Of a stretch of DNA of 21,493 nucleotides, positions 12,807-20,633 are shown one piece after another (position 1 is the stretch's first letter; the number at the start of each line of letters is the position of its first letter). The notes beneath the pieces were generated by a model that worked only from the letters and a program-made list of their open reading frames with translations, searched no databases and was not told the DNA's origin. The DNA lies in the NCBI GenBank assembly GCA_025355485.1, contig JANXZP010000085.1, positions 1-21,493 of the forward strand, in the 5' to 3' direction. The stretch is from Pseudomonadota bacterium (GTDB lineage Bacteria; Pseudomonadota; Gammaproteobacteria; Xanthomonadales; Xanthomonadaceae). The position numbers and the translations under genes are program-made.

Positions 12807-14762
12807 TCAATGCCGGCGTTCGGCCAGAACCCGGAATGCGCGCAGCGAAACGACGAGCGCGCGGCGGGCTTCGTCGTCGAGTCCGGAACGCGCATAGCGC
12901 GCGGCGGCGAAACGATGGCTGAGCGACAGCACTTCCTCGCGCTGCGACGGTAGCAGGGCGGCGACGCGTCGCGCATACGACCGCGCCGGTTCGTGCGGCA
13001 GCTTGCGCAGATGCGCGCGTGCGAGCCGCGCAGTGAAGCGCGCCCATGCACGCAGCAACGGATCGGGGCGCGGGCCGCGATCGCGCAACTGCAACAACGC
13101 GACCAGCACCAACAACAAGCCGCTGACCACCGCGAACACGATCACCAGCGTACCGGTGTCGGCGTCGTGCAATCCGAACCTGCTCAGCAGGGACAGCTGG
13201 CGCGCGGCGTCGAAGCCGAGTACGAAATCGTTCCAGCTACGGCGCATCCAGTCGCCGACATTGAACAGGTCGCCGAACGTGCCCCCCCCCGGTCCGCCTG
13301 CGGCGCCGGCAGATCGCAGGAAAACGCGTTCGGGCGCGACCGATGCGGTCGGATCCACCCGCGTCCAGCCGCGCCCCGGCAGCCACACTTCCGACCATGC
13401 GTGCGCGTCGGACTGGCGCACCAGCCAGTAGTCGCCGATCGGATTGCGATAACCGCCGACATAGCCGGTCACCACGCGCGCGGGAATGCCGGCGGCGCGC
13501 ATCAGGAAGGTGAACGACGAACTGAAATGTTCGCAGTAGCCGATCTTCGTATCGAACAGGAATTCGTCCACGCTGTTGCGGCCCAGCGGCGGCGCGGCCA
13601 GCGAGTAGCTGAACTTCGCGTGATACATCGCCAGCGCGCGTTGCACGATCGCGTCGTCGTCGTCGCCCTCGTTGCGCCACTGTCGCGCCAGTTCGCGCGT
13701 GCGCGGGTTGTAGCCGGGCGGCAGCCGCGTCGCGGCGTAGCGTTCGCGCGAATCGAGTTCGGATTCGAACTGCGATGGCGCGGCCGACGTCATGTTGTAG
13801 GCCTGCAGGCTGCTGACCGGACGCTGCGCATACAAGGTCAGATCCTGCGCGAGCAGCGTGCCTTCCGGCGCGCCCTGCGGCAGATCCAGCGCGAACAGCC
13901 AGAGTTTGTCGGTCGGTTCGAGGGTGATCTCGTAACGCACCGGCTGCGCGGTCGATACGAAACGCGCGGGCAGCAATCCACGCGGCCAATCCGGTTGCGT
14001 CCACGCGCGGCCATCGAAATCCCACATCACCAGTCCGCGCCAATACAACGATTCGCGCGATGGAATCGGCCCGGTGAAGCGCACGCGGAACGCCGGCGTG
14101 TCGTCGCTGAGCAGATCGACCCAGTCGCCCGGCGCCATGCGATCGCTGATCCCGACCTTCGCCTTGGCCACGTCCGGCACGCCCCACAACGGGCTGGCCA
14201 AGCGCGGGAACAGCCAGAATCCGGCCAGAGTGAGCGGCGCGGCGAGCGCGAACAGACCGAGCACCGCGACGATGTTTTTCCAGCTGGTGCCCGCGCTCGA
14301 CATGCCGATCTCGGCATCGGCCAGTCGCGCGCAACTCGCATAGGCCAGCGCGGCGGCCGGCAATGCGAGCGCGAGTGTCAGCGGTCCCTGATCGAGCAGG
14401 AACGCGGCGAACAATGCGAATAGTCCGAATCCGACCAGGCTGCGCGCATCGCGCACCGTGTGCAGTTCGATCGGCTTGATCATCAGCATCGCGAGCAGTA
14501 CCGCGCTCGCGGTGTCGCGACCCTGGCGGAAACCGTAGGCCGACAGCACCAGTCCGATAATGCCGGCGGTCAGCAGCAGGCGCAGCACGGCCGGCGCAGG
14601 CCGCCGCCAGGTGATCGCGACGCTGGCGAACTGCGCGACCAGCAACGCGATCGCCAGCCAGCCCGGAATCAGTCGCAGCAGCGATAGTGAACAGGCCAGC
14701 ATCGCGGCCAGGCACCAGAGCCGGTTGTTGCGATCCAGCGGCGGCGAAATAGACTTAGCCAT
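12807..14762 (-). CDS. Transglutaminase-like membrane protein (DUF3488/DUF4129 type)
   Basis: A 651-residue protein. Residues 15-190 hold several membrane helices (DUF3488-like), then a periplasmic transglutaminase-core domain with the Cys-His-Asp triad C410 (GYCEHFSSSF), H454 (SDAHAWSEVW) and D470 (RVDPTASV). One more membrane helix lies at about 537-558, followed by a cytoplasmic DUF4129-like tail. The substrate is unknown. Such proteins are regularly encoded with a MoxR ATPase and a DUF58 protein, as here. The ATG at 14762 overlaps the DUF58 stop by 8 bases, which suggests coupling. A run of nine C (13282-13290; G in the coding strand) encodes part of GGPGGG (residues 489-494). Confidence 0.92.
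   Translation of the reverse strand: MAKSISPPLDRNNRLWCLAAMLACSLSLLRLIPGWLAIALLVAQFASVAITWRRPAPAVLRLLLTAGIIGLVLSAYGFRQGRDTASAVLLAMLMIKPIELHTVRDARSLVGFGLFALFAAFLLDQGPLTLALALPAAALAYASCARLADAEIGMSSAGTSWKNIVAVLGLFALAAPLTLAGFWLFPRLASPLWGVPDVAKAKVGISDRMAPGDWVDLLSDDTPAFRVRFTGPIPSRESLYWRGLVMWDFDGRAWTQPDWPRGLLPARFVSTAQPVRYEITLEPTDKLWLFALDLPQGAPEGTLLAQDLTLYAQRPVSSLQAYNMTSAAPSQFESELDSRERYAATRLPPGYNPRTRELARQWRNEGDDDDAIVQRALAMYHAKFSYSLAAPPLGRNSVDEFLFDTKIGYCEHFSSSFTFLMRAAGIPARVVTGYVGGYRNPIGDYWLVRQSDAHAWSEVWLPGRGWTRVDPTASVAPERVFLRSAGAAGGPGGGTFGDLFNVGDWMRRSWNDFVLGFDAARQLSLLSRFGLHDADTGTLVIVFAVVSGLLLVLVALLQLRDRGPRPDPLLRAWARFTARLARAHLRKLPHEPARSYARRVAALLPSQREEVLSLSHRFAAARYARSGLDDEARRALVVSLRAFRVLAERRH
13282..13290. 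repeat. Nine-base C homopolymer inside the transglutaminase gene
   Basis: Nine consecutive C on the plus strand (G on the coding strand), in a glycine-rich linker after the catalytic core and before the last membrane helix. At the present length the frame is open. A change of one base would truncate the C-terminal part. Confidence 0.9.
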
Positions 14763-15699
14763 GCGGCAGCAACGCCAAAGCTTGTAAACACGCGTGACGA
14801 TGCGCATGTCCCTGCGACGGGCCAAGTCGTTGCGCCGGCAGCACCAGCGCATAACGCGCGCCGATGCGATCGGCCTCGACTACCCAGCGCGCGAGCCGCG
14901 AGATGCGCGCCTCGATCGGCAACTGTTGCAGGACGTTCCAGTCCAGCACCAGTTCGCGGTCGTTGTATTCCTGGTATTCGCGTACCAGCAATTTGCCGAT
15001 CCGCGCCGAGGGCTTCCACGCGACCTGGCGTGGCGGATCGCCGCTGCGGTAATCGCGCAGATGGTGCGGTTCCTCGCCCTGCGCGCGCACCCGCGCACGC
15101 GCGCCGGGGCCGTTGTGCAACGGCAGGGGTGGCGCGTGCGCTTCGAGCGCCGGATACACCAGCACCGACGCATCCGGCCAGAACCATGCCCAGCTGCGCG
15201 CGAGTCCGAACGGCTGCGTCGTCGACAATTTGATCCGGCCCGGACGCAGCCATCCGCGCGTTGTGGTCGGCAGCATGAGTGCGACCTCTATCTGCTCGGC
15301 CGTGGTCAATGCGAATACCGTGCGCGCGGTTCCGGATTCGAGCACAAGGCCCGTGCGCGAGCGCGAGCGCGTGGCATCCAGGCACAGTTCCAGCACGATG
15401 GCATCGCCCGCATGCACCGGCGCAGCGCGCGCACTGCGCAGGCGCACGCCGCTCAGCGACAGATGGGTGACATGCAGGCTCAACTGCGCCGCTGCGGCGA
15501 GCAGGAAGCCGAGCAGCAAGGCGGGGTTGTTGTTGTAGTTCAGCGCGCCCAGCAGCATCGTGCTGAGCAGTGCGGCGAGGAACATCCCAAAGCGCGTGGG
15601 CAGCGTGTAGATGCGGTGGCGATCAAGCGCGGCAGGCAGCACTTCGGCGCGACGTGGCCTGGCCATCAGCGCCAGCCGCGAGAGCAGCTTCGCGCCCAT
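14755..15699 (-). CDS. DUF58 domain protein
   Basis: About 314 residues. Two adjacent membrane helices near the N-terminus (around YTLPTRFGMFLAALLSTMLLG and the following NPALLLGFLLAAAAQLSL) precede a beta-rich and then a VWA-like DUF58 region. The DUF58 signature is clear in EEPHHLRDYRSGDPPRQVAWK followed by LLVREYQ. The function is unknown; DUF58 proteins are steady partners of MoxR ATPases. I chose the ATG at 15699; an in-frame GTG at 15711, 3 bases after the moxR stop, is an equally plausible start adding four residues. Each has a GTGGA-like sequence about 7 bases before it. Confidence 0.9.
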   Translation of the reverse strand: MGAKLLSRLALMARPRRAEVLPAALDRHRIYTLPTRFGMFLAALLSTMLLGALNYNNNPALLLGFLLAAAAQLSLHVTHLSLSGVRLRSARAAPVHAGDAIVLELCLDATRSRSRTGLVLESGTARTVFALTTAEQIEVALMLPTTTRGWLRPGRIKLSTTQPFGLARSWAWFWPDASVLVYPALEAHAPPLPLHNGPGARARVRAQGEEPHHLRDYRSGDPPRQVAWKPSARIGKLLVREYQEYNDRELVLDWNVLQQLPIEARISRLARWVVEADRIGARYALVLPAQRLGPSQGHAHRHACLQALALLPHG

Positions 15700-15714
15700 G
15701 GTGATGTCCACGAT

Positions 15715-16668
15715 TCAGTCCACCGCGACCGCGTGCAGGATCTGCTGGGCGAGGCGGTCGCGGCCGTTGTCGTCGCCATCGGGCACCAATCGGTGCGAGG
15801 CGATTTCGGCGAACAGCGATTGCACGTCGTCCGGCAACACGTGGTCGCGGCCCTCGATCAGCGCCTGCGATCGCGCTGCGCGCAACAGTGCGAGTCCGGC
15901 GCGTGGCGACAGCCCGACTTTCACGCCCGGATGCCGGCGACTTTGCGTCAGCAACTCCTGCACGTAGGCGATCAACGCGTCGCTGGCGTGCACGCGCAGC
16001 GACGCGTCGCGCAACGCGAGCACGTCGGCGGCCTGCAGCAAGGGCCTGGCCTGAGCGATCAGGTCGCGGCGATCCTCGGTGGACAGCATCTCGCGTTCGG
16101 CGCGGCTGTCCGGATAGCCCAGCGAGAGCCGCAGCAGGAAACGGTCGAGCTGCGAATCGGGCAATGGATAGGTGCCTGCGAGATCCGCAGGGTTCTGGGT
16201 CGCGATCACGAAGAACGGCAGCGGTAACGCATGGGTTGTGCCGTCCACGGTGACCTGCTGTTCGGCCATGGCTTCGAGCAGCGCGCTCTGCGTGCGCGGC
16301 GGCGCGCGATTGATTTCGTCGGCCAGCATCAGCTGGGTGAAGATCGGCCCCGGATGGAAATGGAAACGCTGCTGGGCCTGGTCGAACACCGACACTCCGA
16401 TGATGTCCGATGGCAGCAGGTCGGAGGTGAACTGGGTGCGCTGGAATTCCAGCCCGACCGTCGCCGCCAGCGCGTGCGCGAGCGTGGTCTTGCCGAGGCC
16501 GGGCAGATCCTCGATCAGCAGGTGGCCACCCGCAATCATGCAGGCGAATGCAAGCCTGACTTCGCGCGGCTTGCCCAGCACCAGCTTGTTGACCTGGGCG
16601 ATGGCCGCGGCGAGGGCGACGCGCGCGGGCTCGGTTAGGATGGGCGGAACGTTGGCTTGGGCGTGCAT
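15715..16668 (-). CDS. MoxR-family AAA+ ATPase
   Basis: A 317-residue ATPase, probably a chaperone-like remodeller for the DUF58 and transglutaminase partners. Walker A EDLPGLGKTT is at 53-62 (K60), Walker B LMLADEINR at 113-121 (D117, E118), sensor ATQNPADLAGTYPLPDSQLDRF follows, and the lid has GLSPRAGLALLRAARS. This is the canonical MoxR order (AAA_3 plus lid). It is first in the minus-strand operon moxR-DUF58-transglutaminase. The start ATG at 16668 is 66 bases from the divergent GT39 gene, which should hold both promoters; no strong boxes are evident. Confidence 0.95.
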   Translation of the reverse strand: MHAQANVPPILTEPARVALAAAIAQVNKLVLGKPREVRLAFACMIAGGHLLIEDLPGLGKTTLAHALAATVGLEFQRTQFTSDLLPSDIIGVSVFDQAQQRFHFHPGPIFTQLMLADEINRAPPRTQSALLEAMAEQQVTVDGTTHALPLPFFVIATQNPADLAGTYPLPDSQLDRFLLRLSLGYPDSRAEREMLSTEDRRDLIAQARPLLQAADVLALRDASLRVHASDALIAYVQELLTQSRRHPGVKVGLSPRAGLALLRAARSQALIEGRDHVLPDDVQSLFAEIASHRLVPDGDDNGRDRLAQQILHAVAVD

Positions 16669-16734
16669 GCGGATGTCGTCGGCGGATGCAATCGGAATGA
16701 TCGAGGGTCGAGTCTATCGCGAGCTGGTGTGGCG

Positions 16735-18585
16735 ATGGTGCTGACGCCGAGACGCACGTTCCTGGCGCTGTGGATCGGCTTGCTGCTGCTGAAGCTGTGG
16801 CTGGCGTGTTCCATTCCGTTGCTCGGCGATGAGGCATGGTACTGGCTGGAAGGCCGGCACCTGGCGTGGGCCTATTCCGACCTGCCCGGCCTGACCGCGT
16901 GGCTGGCGCGGCTGGGCGTAGCGGTAGCCGGCGACAACCCGTTCGGATTGCGCTGGCCGTTCCTCCTGCTCGGCGCGGCGTTGCCGTGGCTGAGCGTACG
17001 CATCGCCGCGCGATGGTTCGGTGACGATGCCGGCTGGCGCGCGGGCTTGTTCACCTTGCTGTTGCCGCTGTCTTCACTGACCGGTTTGCTTGCACTGCCT
17101 GATGTGCCGCTGGTGTTCGCGACCCTGTTGGCATTTGATGCATGCACGGCGTTGCTGGAACGTTACAGCTTCGGCGCATGCGTGCAACTTGCGGTCGCGC
17201 TGACGCTGGGCGCGAACAGTCACTATCGGTTTGCGATCGCGTTGTTCGCTGGTGGCGCAGGGTTGTTGGCTTCGCGCGAAGGGCGTGCGTTGTTGCGACG
17301 TCCGGGCGTGCTGGTCGTGTTGGCGACGGGCGCACTCGCGTGGCTGCCGATCCTGCTGTTCAACCTCGACCACCACGAAGCGGGACTGCGTTTCCAGTTC
17401 GTGGATCGGCATCCGTGGAGCTTCCATTCCTACGGACTGAAATTGCAGCTCGCGCAGCCGATCTTCGTCGGGCCATTGCTTTATGCCGCGCTGTTGTGGA
17501 CGTTGTGGCAGGCGTGGCGACGCCGTTCCGATCCGCACTGGCGATTCCTGCTGATCGCATCGGGTTTGCCGATCGCGATCTTCATCGGGTTCGCGCCGTT
17601 CGTGGACATCCAGCGGGTGTCGTTCCATTGGCCGCTGTCGGCATACCTGCCGCTGCTGGCCTGCCTGCCGTGGTTGTTGCGCGATCGTGGGCATCGCCGC
17701 AGCCAAGCGTGGATCGTGGGCAGCAACAGCATCGTGTGCGCGGCGATGTGGATCTTCGCGATCCAGCTCACACTGCCCGGTGGCGACCTGCGACTGGCAC
17801 GCATGGGGTTTTATCCGGACATGTTCGCGGGCTGGAATGCGACCGGTGCCGTGACGCAGACGCGACTCGCGACGATGCCGGCAGACACGGTCGTCGTCGC
17901 TGACAATTTCATTCTCGCGGCCGAACTGGAATTCGCATTGCGGGGTACGAAGCACGTCATCGCTCTCGATCATCCGCTCAATGCCAAGCACGGCCGAGCG
18001 CTGCAACTCGCCTTGTGGGATCGCGACGAGGGCGCGCTGCCGGCGGTCATCGCGCAGCATCCGATCCTGCTGGTGGTCGAGGAACATGCGCTGGAACTGA
18101 CATTGCGCGAGCCGTGGAATCGGCATCTTTGCGCGCTGCTTCCGGGCCTGCGCGCGGTCGGCGAATCGAGCATCGATGAAGGGCGCGAGCGTTTCCTGTT
18201 CTATCGCTACGATCCGGGCGCGAGCGGGCGCTGCGATGCACCGGCGTTGGCGTTCCTCGATATTCCGCTGCCGGGCGCGTCGGTGTCGGGCGCGTTCGAC
18301 CTGCGCGGCTGGGCATCGCAGGATGGTGTCGGTGTGGCGCGTGTCGAGGTGTTGATCGATGGGCGCAATCTTGGTCCGGTGCATTACGGCACCGATAATC
18401 CAGGCGTGCGTTCGCAATGGCCCGACAGCGACGATCCGCAGCATCCGCAGGTCGGCTTCATCGCACGCGTTGATCTGCGCGGCGTGGCGGTCGGCGAACA
18501 CGTACTAGCGCTGCGCGTGACGGGTCGCGATGGTCGTGTGCGGGTTCTGGAGAATCGGACGATCGACGTACGTTTGATGCATTGA
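16735..18585 (+). CDS. Glycosyltransferase family 39 (ArnT/PMT-like) membrane protein
   Basis: A 616-residue multi-pass protein. The N-terminal helix is followed by the periplasmic-loop motif PLLGDEAWYW with acidic D32-E33, the catalytic feature of GT-C enzymes that use polyprenyl-phosphate sugars. Around ten more hydrophobic segments run to about residue 360. A soluble part follows, and the last hundred residues (from about 513, GASVSGAFDLRGWASQDG) look like a beta-sandwich, Ig-like domain. Acceptor and sugar are unknown; lipid A, glycan or protein are all possible. The ATG at 16735 opens directly before the first membrane helix; the longer frame from 16657 overlaps the divergent moxR start. 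Confidence 0.88.
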   Translation: MVLTPRRTFLALWIGLLLLKLWLACSIPLLGDEAWYWLEGRHLAWAYSDLPGLTAWLARLGVAVAGDNPFGLRWPFLLLGAALPWLSVRIAARWFGDDAGWRAGLFTLLLPLSSLTGLLALPDVPLVFATLLAFDACTALLERYSFGACVQLAVALTLGANSHYRFAIALFAGGAGLLASREGRALLRRPGVLVVLATGALAWLPILLFNLDHHEAGLRFQFVDRHPWSFHSYGLKLQLAQPIFVGPLLYAALLWTLWQAWRRRSDPHWRFLLIASGLPIAIFIGFAPFVDIQRVSFHWPLSAYLPLLACLPWLLRDRGHRRSQAWIVGSNSIVCAAMWIFAIQLTLPGGDLRLARMGFYPDMFAGWNATGAVTQTRLATMPADTVVVADNFILAAELEFALRGTKHVIALDHPLNAKHGRALQLALWDRDEGALPAVIAQHPILLVVEEHALELTLREPWNRHLCALLPGLRAVGESSIDEGRERFLFYRYDPGASGRCDAPALAFLDIPLPGASVSGAFDLRGWASQDGVGVARVEVLIDGRNLGPVHYGTDNPGVRSQWPDSDDPQHPQVGFIARVDLRGVAVGEHVLALRVTGRDGRVRVLENRTIDVRLMH

Positions 18586-18597
18586 AGCCGCTGCGCC

Positions 18598-18615
18598 GCG
18601 GCGATGCCACGCCGC
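18598..18615. terminator. Hairpin between convergent GT39 and yceF
   Basis: A 6-bp GC stem (GCGGCG at 18598-18603, CGCCGC at 18610-18615) with a 6-base loop fills the 30-base gap and abuts the yceF stop. There is no T tract, so it is at best a weak bidirectional stop. Confidence 0.35.
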
Positions 18616-19203
18616 TTACGGCACGTCGAGACCCGCCTCGCGCAACATGCGAGCGAGCGCGATCAGCGGCAGTCCGATCAGCGCGGTAGGGTCGTCGCTG
18701 CGGATGGACTCGAACAGCGAAATTCCCAGGCCTTCAGACTTGAAACTGCCGGCGCAGTCGTAGGGCTGTTCGCTGCGCAAGTAACGTTCGATGCTGGCGT
18801 CATCGAGCGTGCGGAATGCGACTACGGTGACATCGCGATACACGAATGCGGCGTCGGCTGCGACGCAGCGCAGGCAGACTGCAGTGTGAAAGCGCAGCAC
18901 ACGACCTGATGCCGTTCGTAACTGCGTAACTGCGTTCGTATGGTCGCCCGGCTTGCCCAGCGCGACGCCATCGCGTTCGGCGACCTGATCCGAGCCGATC
19001 ACCCATGCTTCGGGATGCAAGGCCGCGACCGCATCGGCCTTGGCGCGCGCGAGGCGTTCAGCCAACGCCGGCGGCGTCTCGTGAATGCGCGGCAATTCAT
19101 CGGTCGCTGGCGAGACGATGGTATAGGGCAGGGCTAACCGATCCAGCAGTTGCCGGCGATAGATCGAGGTCGAGGCGAGGATCAGTTGCGGACGGATCGG
19201 CAT
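18616..19203 (-). CDS. yceF: Maf-family nucleotide pyrophosphatase, YceF type
   Basis: A 195-residue house-cleaning enzyme predicted to hydrolyse 7-methyl-GTP to the monophosphate plus pyrophosphate. The family start LILASTSIYRRQLLDRLALPY, ERLARAKADAV, the SDQVA motif (S71, D72, Q73), LGKPG and the YceF-type block CAGSFKSEGLGISLFE plus DDPTALIGLPLI are present. The last block and location opposite yceD separate it from the dTTP/UTP-type YhdE. It starts 3 bases after the stop of the upstream small membrane protein gene, so the two form a minus-strand operon. Confidence 0.93.
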   Translation of the reverse strand: MPIRPQLILASTSIYRRQLLDRLALPYTIVSPATDELPRIHETPPALAERLARAKADAVAALHPEAWVIGSDQVAERDGVALGKPGDHTNAVTQLRTASGRVLRFHTAVCLRCVAADAAFVYRDVTVVAFRTLDDASIERYLRSEQPYDCAGSFKSEGLGISLFESIRSDDPTALIGLPLIALARMLREAGLDVP

Positions 19204-19206
19204 GAA

Positions 19207-19683
19207 TCAGCCGCCGCTGCGACGCAACGCCGGTGGTTCGCGCACGGCCGCCGCGATTGCTGGGCCGGTCGCGGATTCGAGTTCGGCGCCGGCGTTGTCG
19301 AGCCGGTCGAGTTCGGCCGCGATGCGCGCGCGCGCGCGTTCCAGCGCGATGGCCGCTTCGTCGAGCGCATGCTGGCTGGCGGTGTCCACGTTTTGCTGCA
19401 ACCACATCCGATGCTGCAGCAGGTCGCGGAAACCGGCCTGCAGGCGGTCGCTGCTGTCCAGCGAGGCGCGCGCATCGGCGGCAATGTCCGCCGGCATCCG
19501 GCCGACCACTTGCTGCATCACGCCCATCCGCTCGCGGGTGCGGCGCAACAGGCTTTCCATCGCGTCGGCATCGTCCATGATGCGGGTCAAGGTACGCTGG
19601 CGGCGACGGTTCTGGCCAAACCTCCACAGGCTCATCCCGCCGACCACGGCGAGCACTGCGAGGATGAACAGGAAGGCTGTCAC
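19207..19683 (-). CDS. Small membrane-anchored coiled-coil protein, unknown function
   Basis: 158 residues. An N-terminal membrane helix (TAFLFILAVLAVVGGMSLW) is followed by a basic stretch (RFGQNRRRQR) and then a long helical, charged region with heptad-like spacing, so it is probably a single-pass protein with a cytoplasmic coiled coil. I do not recognise a named family. The start is GTG at 19683 with GGAG 7 bases upstream; there is no ATG before the membrane helix. In-frame extension to 20481 runs antisense through yceD and was rejected. It leads the yceF operon. Confidence 0.72.
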   Translation of the reverse strand: MTAFLFILAVLAVVGGMSLWRFGQNRRRQRTLTRIMDDADAMESLLRRTRERMGVMQQVVGRMPADIAADARASLDSSDRLQAGFRDLLQHRMWLQQNVDTASQHALDEAAIALERARARIAAELDRLDNAGAELESATGPAIAAAVREPPALRRSGG

Positions 19684-19764
19684 GGGCAGTCTCCAACGTC
19701 GAGGGGGCAGTCTGCACCAGCGCTCCGATGGGCTGCAAACCCGCAGCGGTACGACTTGTCGGAG

Positions 19765-19794
19765 TTGACACGAACCGGTGCCGAACCGTATTCT
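19765..19794 (+). promoter_or_regulatory. Sigma-70 promoter of yceD-rpmF-fabH
   Basis: A perfect -35 box TTGACA (19765-19770) and TATTCT (19789-19794, four of six) are 18 bases apart. The expected start point is about 19801, only three bases before the yceD ATG. Confidence 0.6.
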
Positions 19795-19803
19795 TTCACG
19801 CTT

Positions 19804-20337
19804 ATGTCCGCTGGCCTGCCCGAGACGCTGGATGCTTGGCGCATGCTGGCCGCGGGTCGCCGTTTCGAGGGCACGCTGCCGCTGGCTGCAATGCCGCGCC
19901 TGCGCGATGCGCTGGAGCAGGCGGAAGGCGAGTGCCGTTACGAACTGGAATTCGATCGCGGGGCGCTGGACGTGCCCTACGTGGAGATCCGCGCGCAGGC
20001 CGAATTGCCGCTGATCTGCCAGCGCAGCCTGCAGCGATTCCTGTTGTCGGTGCGGATCGTGCAACGGTTGGGGTTGGTCGCCCGCGAAGAGCAGGAAGCC
20101 GAGTTGCCGGAAGAGTACGAAATGCTGATCCCGGAAGCGGACGGCACGATCCACCCGCTGGAACTGATCGAGGACGAATTGATCCTCGCGATTCCGGTGG
20201 TACCGATGGACCCGAGCAGCGATCCGGTCGAGTTGATCTGGCCGCCGGTCGCGGAATCCGCCGGGCAGGAAACCAGCATCAATCCGTTCGCCGCTTTGGC
20301 GGGCCTGAAACATCCAAGCACGAAACAATCCAAGTAA
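19804..20337 (+). CDS. yceD: YceD/DUF177 family protein
   Basis: A 177-residue protein, linked in many bacteria with L32 and with 23S rRNA accumulation. The N-terminus LPETLDAWRMLAAGRRFEG aligns with the E. coli YceD start, fixing the ATG at 19804. CQRSL (C72) stands where many members have a CxxC pair, so the second cysteine is missing. The acidic block LIEDELILAIPVVP and the C-terminal NPFAALAGLK are typical. No SD precedes the ATG, and the promoter predicts almost no leader. It is followed by rpmF after 31 bases, the usual partner. Confidence 0.92.
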   Translation: MSAGLPETLDAWRMLAAGRRFEGTLPLAAMPRLRDALEQAEGECRYELEFDRGALDVPYVEIRAQAELPLICQRSLQRFLLSVRIVQRLGLVAREEQEAELPEEYEMLIPEADGTIHPLELIEDELILAIPVVPMDPSSDPVELIWPPVAESAGQETSINPFAALAGLKHPSTKQSK

Positions 20338-20368
20338 CGCTACATAAAAAACGTTCCGGAGAATCACC

Positions 20369-20563
20369 ATGGCAGTCCAAAAATCCCGCGTCTCCCCTTC
20401 GCGCAAGGGCATGCGCCGCGCGCACGACGCGCTGACCGGCAAGCAGCTGTCCACCGACAAGACCAGCGGCGAGACCCACATCCGCCATCACATCACCAAG
20501 GACGGCTATTACCGCGGCCGCCAGGTGATCGAGCCCAAGGCTTCGGTCGAAACCGACGAGTAA
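20369..20563 (+). CDS. rpmF: 50S ribosomal protein L32
   Basis: A 64-residue protein with the bacterial L32 start MAVQKSRVSPSRKGMRRAHD and SGETHIRHHITKDGYYRGRQV. It lacks the zinc cysteines found in some L32 proteins, like the E. coli form. GGAG lies 8 bases before the ATG. It lies between yceD and fabH in one transcription unit. Confidence 0.97.
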   Translation: MAVQKSRVSPSRKGMRRAHDALTGKQLSTDKTSGETHIRHHITKDGYYRGRQVIEPKASVETDE

Positions 20564-20574
20564 GAGCGATGTTC

Positions 20575-20594
20575 CGCGCGCACGATTGCGCGCG
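20575..20594 (+). other. GC hairpin in the rpmF-fabH gap
   Basis: A perfect 7-bp stem of alternating C and G (20575-20581 with 20588-20594) closes the loop ACGATT. No T run follows, so it is not a classical terminator. It could act as an RNA end-stabiliser or processing site that sets different levels of L32 and FabH. Confidence 0.4.
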
Positions 20595-20633
20595 CAAAGG
20601 CATCCGCACGCGACGGCTCGACAGGAGAACGTG

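Noticed and set aside
12993..14423. 476-codon open frame on the plus strand inside the transglutaminase gene
   Set aside because: Shadow of the minus-strand gene, which has a full catalytic triad and membrane helices.
19207..20481. 424-codon version of the small membrane protein
   Set aside because: The extra 266 residues are antisense to yceD and lack family features. The GTG at 19683 has a good SD and opens directly into a membrane helix.
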